Assembly: GCA_024741835.1 (NCBI GenBank)
Contig: JAENRP010000101.1
Location: forward strand, 1-64,000
From: Diplocarpon mali
Lineage: Eukaryota > Ascomycota > Leotiomycetes > Helotiales > Drepanopezizaceae
DNA length: 64,000 bases
Direction: 5' to 3'
Shown here piece after piece: positions 55,301 through 64,000 of the stretch (positions within the stretch are counted from its first letter, which is position 1; every line of letters starts with the position of its first letter). The notes under the pieces are model-generated. The model did no database searches. It had not been told where the DNA came from and saw only the letters and a list, made by a program, of their open reading frames with translations. The position numbers were made by a program, and so were the translations under genes.

Positions 55301-58100
55301 TTTTTCATATTTACCTAATGATAATTTCGCCTAGTAAGCCTTTTGGCGCTGTCATCTGTTGTTAAAGTGTCGGATCTCCTGTCCTTTATATTCTATGAGC
55401 ATTAATATTTAACGTAGGTGACTTACTATACGTCCTATTGCTATTGAGAACTCCAATTACAATTTCTGTGCCTATCCTAGCTACCGGCGCTTGTATTGTG
55501 TCCAAGATCCTCATCAGTAGCAACATTTCTTGTATATTAAAATAGCCAATATACCCGCAGAACCTTAGGGAACGAATTGGTCGTGAATCCTTGGACTTAT
55601 TATCTAACAAGTGCCCTCAAGTAACGCTACCAACCATGTCAGGTGTCGCATTGCCCTAGAGAATATTCAAATTGGTTACTGAGGAACGCATGTCTTAATT
55701 GGCTTATAGAAATTGACAAGATAGAATCAATCCACTTGGACCTTGATATTTTCTGTTTCAAGTTTCTTGCAACATAGCATAAGACTCTTTGGGTCCAGCA
55801 ATTGCTTGGGATATATCATACGGATGAAAGAAGGTATAATAAGAGCCCAAATCATACGCAAGTCTTCAATAGTCCTAGCAATCTGTTCTAATCACTTTGA
55901 TTCTGAACCAACGAAAACACATTGGACATTGCAAGTGTTTTTGTTGATATTATGAATGTATGCCTCGAATGTATAAGAAGAATAGTGATACTCCTAGAGT
56001 CCTAATCGTTAAATTGTTTATGCAGATCTCCAAAGACCAGAGCAGTTCCTTGTTCTATGAGGATATTTATATTAAATCTTGCGGGCTCCAAGACTTGTTC
56101 ACGCGATTGATATAGGGGCCTTCAATGTAAAGGCCTTGCGTAGAAGTGTACTATATTGCAAAATACTTGTCGGATATACATCCTGTAAATTTACCAGGTT
56201 CATTCTGACATATAATTGGTGGAGCTTTTTCAAAATCGATTTTATGTAGTCTATTACATAGCTAGCATGAACAACATCTTGAGCTTTAATAAAATTAATA
56301 ACTGTCGCACGTAGCGAAACTTCGGATTGTGACTTGTCTTTCAGTATGTTATGCATCCAAGTCAAAAGTTGTCATTATTGCAACGTGCTGCTTGTAAGAG
56401 GCCATAGATAAAACCGCCTTCACCACTAATGGAAGACTGACTCTGCTTAATCTTGTCTTTTGGAAGGCATAGAATATTACTCCACCCTTAATATGGCCAC
56501 TTCACATTCTCAATGATTGGAGACTCTAGGGTGAGTCTTAGAGAGTAGATGTTCTCAAAATTAAAAAGGTCGACCCTGTCGATGAAATGTCTAAATGAGA
56601 CTTCATCCATCTTACTATTTATGGTGTAACGAACTTGCATCACGAGAATCCAGATAGATATTATTATGACGGCTAGAATACATTCAATTAAGGCTTCATA
56701 GAACTCTGCTACTCGTGAAGTTGCTTTCTAAATTCTGCTCCTACCAGAAGAATGATATTCTTTCTCTCTTTGGCTGAGCAGAATTCCTGCAGAGAAATCA
56801 CGGCAGCTAATCAATGCCTACACAAACCTTCCTTGTAAGGAGAAGGGATTCGCTTATTTGAGTCTAGATTCCGTGAGCTTGCTTGAACTTCGATATTAGT
56901 CTGGCTGCTTCTCAATCAAGCGCAGATAGCCCATTGAATAATTGGACTCGTCAGTCCATGTTACCCAGATTGATGGCAATAATATGGCAATGGAACTAGC
57001 AAGAAGTCCCTGTAATCGAGGTACCTGGCGCTTTTGGTTGGCTGACGCAACCCTGACCGCAGCTAAGAAAAAGGCCGTTGACGTGTAAGATTTCAAATTC
57101 TGGGAATCTAAGAATGGGCTGAGTATATCGAGGAGAAACTGTTGAAACTCAAGGGGCTTAGTCTCCCAGTACAGGGCGGTTACTGGTCCAGTGTTTGGTT
57201 GTAGTTGTTCCAGTATTGCAGGACGACCAATGAAAATTACTGTGACTTGACGGATAGGAAGCATGGAAACGAAGATTATTCAAGAATGGACGAATATTTG
57301 ATGTACAAATTACTAGGCGGATTTCCAAAGTTGTATGTGGATAAGTAGTGATGCAATCATATTAATATTCCCTATCTTCAACAGGAAGTTTTTTCTTTGG
57401 CGGGTATATTTCAGTAAATCTCATACCTGAATGAAAATACTATCTGACACATCTATTCCTTAATGAATTTAGTCTGACTTTCAACATTAGTCCACGTATA
57501 TGGTATGCACAGTATCAAGATGTAGTATCTTCACTGCGAATAATTTATTTGCCTATCGTTTGAATCATCCTCTAAACATTCAGAGTGATTGAAAGAGGTG
57601 TTGAAAGTCAGGTTCTCAAAAGTACATAACCCACAACTTGAATGCTACATAGCAGCTCGACAAGGAAAAATACTTCTATGATTTGACCACTCCACCAACA
57701 CTTCGCAAGCGAAAGTTCTTTCGACTCCGCGCCTAGTATACTATTGTCTTTACATCATTGACCATCACCATACTACCAGAAAAATAGTCATAGAATATTT
57801 AACAACAGCTAAAAATTTTCTTACTACCGTGTAAGTTTCTCCCAGAGATAACAACCCTTGGGAAAAAAGTTCCAGTTCGCATGATAGAGCCGTGAAATAA
57901 GTACGACGTTTGGCTAGAGAGAACATCTCGCAATTTTGCTACAATGATCTTAGACAATAAGCATCGTTACTGCACTATGAATTTACACAGGAGATCTGCA
58001 GTCCTATGAAAAATTACCTCACTTTTCGCTTCCCAGTAATTAGCGTGAGCATAATAAACAAACAGCGCACAAGCTAGGAACCATAGTAGGCAATAAAGTT
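52301..58100. other. AT-rich gene desert
   Basis: About 5.8 kb of TA-rich sequence with frequent stops in all frames, looking like an AT-rich isochore or RIP-mutated repeats (inference; no index computed). The longest frame with protein-like composition is 56896-57264 minus. No terminal repeats or target-site duplications were found by eye. Confidence 0.5.
56896..57264 (-). pseudogene. Orphan 122-codon frame of unknown family
   Basis: An open frame in AT-rich DNA with balanced, protein-like composition (for example F-Q-Q-F-L-L-D-I-L-S-P-F and S-I-W-V-T-W). I do not recognise the family. No flanking exon is apparent and surrounding frames are full of stops, so it is either a remnant of a decayed gene or chance. 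Confidence 0.25.
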
Positions 58101-60503
58101 CCTTTCAGGACCCTTACGACTCGATAAAATTATGGATGTGGTTCAGTCAGCTAGAGGTGGATTTCTGGTTTGGACTTTGGCGTGTGGCAGTCGAAGATCT
58201 TGATAGGCTTTGAGATCCGTTCAACCCAACACATCGTTCTTAGCGAGTCAGCCTATCTGACATCCCCGCGTTCACAGCACTACTCTAACTCGAATATGGA
58301 AGCTCGCGATCCGTGGTCAACCCCAAGTAAAAGCGCTCGCCAATGGTTCATCTGATACAGTTCAGAAAGTCTCACCGCCACTTACGTTCTAAAGTATGAT
58401 ATAGATGCTGACTACTAACCTGTCGCTTGACAGAGTCATTGGTAGATTCAATCAATTCAAGGGCAAAGATTCCCACAGATAGGCAGTTGAATCTATTTTG
58501 CAGCAGCCTGTAAACTCACATATCGAGGAATGTGGAGAACTGCTTGCAGGAGCATCAACTCCCTGTCACCGGAAAACTACGCTATTTTCGGGAGCTACCT
58601 TAGAAAATATACCTTGTGTTCGTCGCCGCTTTAATCCATTGCAAGGCCAACGTGAGTATATTATCCATATTCGACCTCTTTGAACACGCGATGACCCAGA
58701 TGTCGCCAGTCATGGCATGGATAACAAACATGCTTTGAAGTAGACAGCTAGCCTGCATTTCCAAATCTTGAAAGGTATGAAGTGAATTTCCTAGCTATTA
58801 GACGAACATGGTTAACCATTTATTACAAAGCGGCTTTGGCTAGAAGAGACAAGCAGGGAGAAGTTCGCTGCGATATGCCTGTTTCAAAATAGGAGCTGTT
58901 ATCGTTCTTTGAACCCGGCAAACACTCCCGAACAGGTCGTTTCGGCTTCGAGCCATATTAAGGCTGCTTGCTTAGTCTTAAGTACTAAGATCGCGTTGCT
59001 GTACAAGGAGCCTACGACGACGGCCTCTCAATTGAATGATATTGTTGGTAAGAGAGGAGATACAACTCCTCTCTGTAATATACTGCTTATTGATTATTCG
59101 TCTGTTCGTGTGTAATTCAAGCATTTCATATGATCTGCACTCACTGATTGAGTCTAATTCGGGACAGTTAAGTCTGATTTCAACTTTACAACTAAGTGCG
59201 AGAAACTTCTTCTCTCGAACGCGAACGGTAAAGCACCTAGCCAGATACCCTTAAAGAACAGCTACATCGCCACAATACAGTTCGCCTCTAGCACAACATC
59301 CTCACCCAAAGCAGCGTGCCTAGGTCATAGGAATGTCCTAAACAATGGCTTCCTGGTAGGTTGCGGCATGCAAATGTCCGAGCTAGATTTCATCTGCTGC
59401 CCACCCCGCTTTATCATTGCTTCGGACTCGTCTTAGGATTACTAGCAGCAATGTCATAGTATGTTATATCCCATGTTTACCCCTAAATTCGTTTGCTTAT
59501 TTCTTGCAGGCGCATGCCTCATTCTGCCATCCGAAGCTTCGACGCCAGGGCAGTCCTTCGATCAATAGAAGAAGACCGGCAACAGCTCTCTACGTTGACC
59601 CAAACACGTTTCTGGCAGAACTCCAACCTCTATCTCAAGGGTTAGCAAACTTTCTCATCGACGGCCAAGACTGACTCTTCCCAGCTTTGTCAGAACTCGG
59701 GATTTCTCCCACCTAAGGACCGGCGTCATTGGGGACAGTCCCATCCCAACGGCCTGCGCGAACTCTACACGAGAAGCCCAATCTCCTGGGCCCAGCCAGC
59801 TGTTACGGCCTCACGGAATCCTCGCTAATCATCTGCATGACACGCCCCTCCGACTGCCTCAAGCAGAAACTCAACACGGCAGGCCGAATGCTACCTTGCA
59901 CCTCTCTCAAAGTCGTCTCCCGCGACGACCCGAGCAAGAACTCGTATCGCGGCGAGAAAGTCGAGCTGCTGATCTCGGGGTGCTGCGTCATGGAAGGCTA
60001 CCGGGAAGATGAGAAGCGGACGTCTGAAGCTCTAATTGCGGACTCTGAGAATAGTGTTGAGAAAACATGGTTGAGATCTGGGGATGAGGCAATGGTTGAT
60101 GAGGCGAATTTGCGAATCACTGGTCGGATGAAGGGTGTTATCATTCGTAGAGGTGAGAGTATCTATCCGTCTGATGGAGAATGTGTTTCTTCAACATGCA
60201 TTGGTGGGGAATTTCAGTGTCGTGAGCCTGCCGGATGAGAGATATGGGGAGACCGTCAGTGCATTTGATGTTCTCAAGGATGGAATCGTCGCAGGAGATA
60301 ACGAGGGTGGCTCGCAGGCATTATTTGGCAGCCTTGCTGGACGAGATGTGCCATCTGGAGTAGATGCGAGAACACTGGGGAGACAGGAGGTTCAGAAATG
60401 GGATCACAAGAGGCTGAGCAAGACGATGGTACCGAAATACGTGTTCTGGGTTGATGGGATGCCTTTGATTGCGAGTGGAAAGATAGAGAAGTTCAAGTTA
60501 TGA
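58101..60503 (+). pseudogene. Acyl-CoA synthetase / adenylate-forming enzyme relic
   Basis: Fragments in order match an AMP-binding (ANL) enzyme: N-P-A-N-T-P-E-Q-V-V (58909 on); S-S-T-T-S-S-P-K-A-A at about 59290-59320, a degenerate form of the S-G-T-T-G-x-P-K loop; P-L-Y-H-C-F-G-L-V-L-G-L-L-A-A (about 59405-59450); an intron-like GTATGT...TTGCAG (59459-59508); S-C-Y-G-L-T-E-S (59800); W-L-R-S-G-D-E-A and R-M-K-G-V-I-I-R-R-G-E (60070-60155); and S-G-K-I-E at the C-terminus. Several frameshifts and stops separate them, including a clear frame change near 60160-60200. The N-terminal ~250 residues are barely readable. Family members activate fatty or aromatic acids to CoA esters. Confidence 0.75.
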
Positions 60504-61879
60504 GAAATGAGCATCTCTATACTTCAAGAGCCACTTGCGCTGGTGGAGCCTTGATTGATGAATATCAAATTTCGCTAATCTCTTGGTCTTGGCAACTGGT
60601 TCCATTTTCCGTGGGAATGGCTCGGCATATAGCGTCAAGCTGCGATATGAGGGGTGATTTTGCCAAAGGATAGAAGTGGTTTGCATGGGAGAAAACATTC
60701 GGAGAAGCCTCGACCCATAGCTAGAACGTGTCAAGCTGCACATAGAGGTCAGACTCTACCTGATCTGTTCTTGAGCCATACCTTAGACCTGTCATGGTCA
60801 ATGCCAATAAACATTAGTCAAATGGCTGTCCTGTACCAAAACACCGCGTATTTACCTGAGCGTTGTGAAATATTGGTTGGAGAACTATACATGAAAAACA
60901 ATCATTGTTAAAGTCATAGGAGAAAAGAATCAAGGTTGTTTGGAGATTATTTCAGAATACTAGATCGGTACGTAAGCGAGTAGAGCAGTGGTAAGCCTTG
61001 AAACACAACTTCTGTTACTAAAAGACGCGGGTCTGACTACTAGTGATCTCAAAGCCTACGAAATTACGAGTAAAATCCACATATGTTATGCTCGGTAATT
61101 GAGGTAATTCAAGCTCCCAAGATCGAATATTTCCATGTGGCAGTTGGTCACCTGGTGGGAGAAAGTGTAGAGCGCTATTTTCTGGTGTATGAAGGGCAAA
61201 TGGCTAGCGTCGGTAGGCTAGTACTACAAGCCCCCTTGAGAGCATTGGATTTCATGCAAGTAACGAAAGCCATGAGGCTTCTTCGACCCTCTACGCACCT
61301 GTCATCGAGCGAAGGACTGCCGATTAAACGGCAATTGCTTTCCAAGAGCTTCCCAGGTTGGCAGTCCTTCTTTCTACGGAGCACATTGCAAGACCTGCGG
61401 CGACGTTTGAGCGGGCAATGTAATGCGTGGTGCGGTGGTGATGGTGGAACGGAGCTACGTCGAGCGTTCTCCATCCCCTGAGCCCAGTTCAGGACTTTGG
61501 GCGCAGCAAATCAAATGAGCCCAAATAACCTATAGCAGCTCGCAAGTTCAAAGTCTGGCCCAAGGGAGCTTCAGATCCAGATGCTCAATTCCCACCCGCT
61601 ACGACTTCCAGCTTCTCATAAATCGAGACCGCCAGCTCAGCTCGCGTCCTTGGGATGAATAGAATCCGCTACCTTCAGGTCCTGGAGCCAGCCGCTCTCT
61701 GTTTCTCGCCCTGTCCTGAGAACTTGATATGATAACGAAGTATAAGAATTCGAGTCGACGGCAGGAGGGTTTGGATATTTGTTGACTGGTTAAAACCTCG
61801 CTCCGGCAACTACACGGCCGTATACTCGCTACACCAAGACGTTAGGAAAACGAGAGCGGGCATGTGGCTAAGAATCTTT
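60504..61879. other. Gene-free DNA between relic and repeat array
   Basis: Mixed sequence without a supported gene. A 132-codon plus-strand frame (61083-61481) has no recognisable domain. A tRNA-like string lies at about 60974-61050 (agagcagtggtaagcc, then gacgcgggtctgactac) but its T-arm does not pair, so at most it is a decayed tRNA-derived element. Confidence 0.4.
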
Positions 61880-62965
61880 GTTGCATGTCGCAAGGTTCTA
61901 TTTTCTGAAGCCGTACGGTTATACTTTAGCAAGTTAAGAGCCCAGAGAGGGTTATTTCATGTACAACCTTTGTTGCATATCGCAAGATTCTATTTTGTGA
62001 GGCCAAGCGGCTAGACGTCGTTGACTACGCAGAAAATTAAAGTGGATACGTGGCTGTGATTCTGCATTGCACATCGCCGGAATCTATTTTCTGAGGCCAA
62101 GCGGAGAGACGCTAACAGCGTGAGAAGTCTCGAGCCGGCTATTTATTGTACGCGGAGTTTTCGTTGCACATCGCAGGACTCTATTTTCTGAAGCCGAGCT
62201 CGAGAGGCGCGACCGGCCAGTGTCCCTTAGTCGGGAGAGAGTTTGCTGCGGGCTATCTATAACAGATCGAGCTCTTGTTGCACGTCGCCGGAATCTATTT
62301 TCTGGAGCCGTGCGGTTGGGCGTTGCTCGGCCGGGAATCCAGAGCGCCGTATCTACTATCGATTTTCTCTGCTTTCTCTCCCTGCTGCGTATCGCACGAT
62401 TCTATTTTCTGATGTTCATGCGGCTGGCCGCTAGCAGTTCACCAGTCTCGTGCGGCCATCTGAAGAACTATTATAGAACAAGTTTTTGTTGCACGCCGCC
62501 GGAATCTATTTTCTGAAGTCGTGCGGCCTGAAGCTGCTAGTTCCAGAGCTTAAAGTGGGATGTTCAATTCCAGATGTTCCGTTGCACGTCGCTGGAATCT
62601 ATTTTCTGAAGCCAGGCAGTCAAATAAGGGTGGGCAGCGTACGGCAGAATTCTCGCTGCAGATCGCCAGGACCGATTTTCTCCAGCCAAGCGCTTACAAG
62701 GCGATACCAGCACCGGTTCAGGAACTCGCAGCGGGAACCAGGTCATGGGAATGTCGTTGCTGCACCTCGCGGAAACGTGCCCCCGCAAACGAGCGGATAT
62801 TAACTCAATGTAGAGTTTTATTCTCCGTATCGCCAGGACGGCGACGCCCCTGACGTCAGGCGCTTATGACCTGACGCCAAGTGCTTGTCAGGCGAAACTA
62901 AATCAAGAGTAGAGTTCTGTTGCATCTCGCAAAGAACGTGTTCCTGGAGTTGGGTGTTTGTCAGG
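61880..62965. repeat. Degenerate ~100-bp tandem array, about 12 copies
   Basis: A conserved core recurs: GTTGCAcrTCGC, two to five bases, then TCTATTTTCTGAAGCC and often TGCGGC. Core starts are near 61880, 61972, 62066, 62163, 62277, 62384, 62488, 62581, 62655, 62759, 62823 and 62919, giving steps of about 64-114 bp (mostly 92-107). The ~60 bp between cores are poorly conserved. The last four copies share a different 3' flank (agcgcttacaaggcg, gtgcttgtcaggcg). In the copies at 62277 and 62488 GCACG and CGTGC could pair across the core. I know no named family with this core. Confidence 0.85.
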
Positions 62966-64000
62966 CGGTCACTAGGTCATCGGCTGAGAGCGGATTGGAC
63001 GATATGTTCCGGTCCAGGAGGTTTCCCCTATGTGTCATGAGAAGCTGGACTTGGGGACCCCCCAGCAGTCCGAACGTCAGGTCGGGAGGCTGTGACCCCA
63101 GCCTCCCCCCACCCTGCGCAGCCCCCGCCACTCGGTCTAGTCTACCACAATACATCCACTTTGAATCACCTCAGACACCCGTCCTCAATCGCTCTTCATC
63201 TCCCTTCGAACACCCAGCCTGTCTTCCGAAATCAAATATCCCTTTGGCCGCCACCATCGCGCGCCTTGCATCATCTGTTGACAAACCGGTCGCTTAATCC
63301 CACCTACCCCTGCACTCTTCGCTTAACAAGACACGCACGACCTCTATAGCTCTGATGCGTCGATATCACAACGCGTCGTCTGTGATCTCACTCTTAGCGT
63401 CTCTATCCCCGATGCCGAGGGCATCTCCCGAGACGGCTTCAGAATTCCCGTTGCACTGGTCCTGGATTCTCGTCTGCCGGTGGTACTCCTTCAGTGCGGG
63501 TAGAGGAGACGAAGGTCTTCCATCTACACAACGCACGGAGATACTCTCGACAGCTACAGCATCGTCGAACCCGATACCGCGCCTGGTAATCGCCTCTCCG
63601 ATGGTCCAGCCATACACTATTTCAGAGGGCGAAAGGCTCGCACCCTTGGACGACCGAGCGTCCTCCTTGCAAACAACAGAGAGTTGGTTCCAGGGGACGT
63701 ATTCGACGCTCGCTAGAGCTAGATGCGTGACGCTAGATTTCAGATCAGAGCAAGGAGGAGCAAGGGAAGAGTGAGATTGAGAACAAGAACGAGGACGGGA
63801 GCTGAGAGTAAATTTGTGTGGTAGGCGCGCACGTAATGCATGCGCGCGAGACGGTTGGCGCGATGAGATATACTCATAGTGGAGCCTGGGCCCTAGCCTA
63901 CAGCTGGGTCTGGGTAGTGGACGCCTTGCTATTTGCAGCCAGATCCGGGTTTTCATGCGTAGCGGTAGCGACAGCAACTACAGGTGAGGGATATGGTGCA
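62966..64000. other. Right-end DNA without supported gene
   Basis: A pyrimidine-rich part (63080-63340) is followed by overlapping frames on both strands, the longest 203 codons on the minus strand (63366-63977). No domain marks are seen, and a partial gene reaching past the window edge cannot be excluded. Confidence 0.4.

Noticed and set aside
61880..62965. CRISPR-like array
   Set aside because: The organism is a eukaryote, the cores are degenerate, the spacers are uneven in length and no cas-like gene is present. It is treated as a tandem repeat.
63366..63977. 203-codon minus-strand frame at the right edge
   Set aside because: No recognisable motif and an equally plausible frame on the opposite strand. 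The evidence is too weak to call a gene.

Overview
The window is nuclear DNA of a filamentous ascomycete (Pezizomycotina). Signs of this are short GT-AG introns (about 40-110 nt) inside gene bodies, a fungal Zn2Cys6 regulator, a KRE2/MNT1-type mannosyltransferase, a LovD-like serine hydrolase, a fungal ADE6 and a GCP5-like gamma-tubulin complex subunit. I cannot name the species. I saw no rRNA, no convincing canonical tRNA, no intact transposon and no CRISPR array.

Layout. 1-6.2 kb: an RA-PH domain protein, then a frameshifted flavin monooxygenase relic and GC-rich simple repeats. 6.2-35.5 kb is the gene-dense core: aquaporin (-), LovD-like hydrolase (-), GT15 mannosyltransferase (-), GCP5-like protein (+), class I aminotransferase (+), MET12-type methylenetetrahydrofolate reductase (+), a very unusual tandem-exon gene (-), a PQ-loop membrane protein (-) and ADE6 (+). 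35.5-46.2 kb is a gene desert with a period-10 microsatellite and one possible Pol III unit. 46.2-49.2 kb carries one Zn2Cys6 regulator. 49.2-58.1 kb is a second, AT-rich desert. 58.1-60.5 kb is a decayed adenylate-forming enzyme gene. 61.9-63.0 kb is a degenerate array of about 12 copies with a roughly 100-bp period. The last kilobase has no gene I can support.

The core genes do not form an obvious pathway. Two divergent pairs share upstream DNA: GT15/GCP5 (190 bp) and PQ-loop/ADE6 (584 bp). MET12 and ADE6 both belong to one-carbon and purine metabolism but are separated by other genes.

The most striking object is the minus-strand gene at 22505-28166. After a one-exon start it carries 19 tandem copies of an exon-plus-intron unit of about 250 bp. 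Each unit encodes a ~53-residue domain with the marks F-G-S-D-x-T and G-G-D-P-K-D-L. Intact units are bounded by phase-1 introns on both sides, so any unit can be skipped or duplicated without a frameshift. Seven of the 19 units are visibly broken (in-frame stop, lost splice site or phase error). Joining only the intact exons gives 2586 nt, an open frame of 861 codons plus stop. This is either an exon array used by alternative splicing or a gene caught in birth and death of exons.
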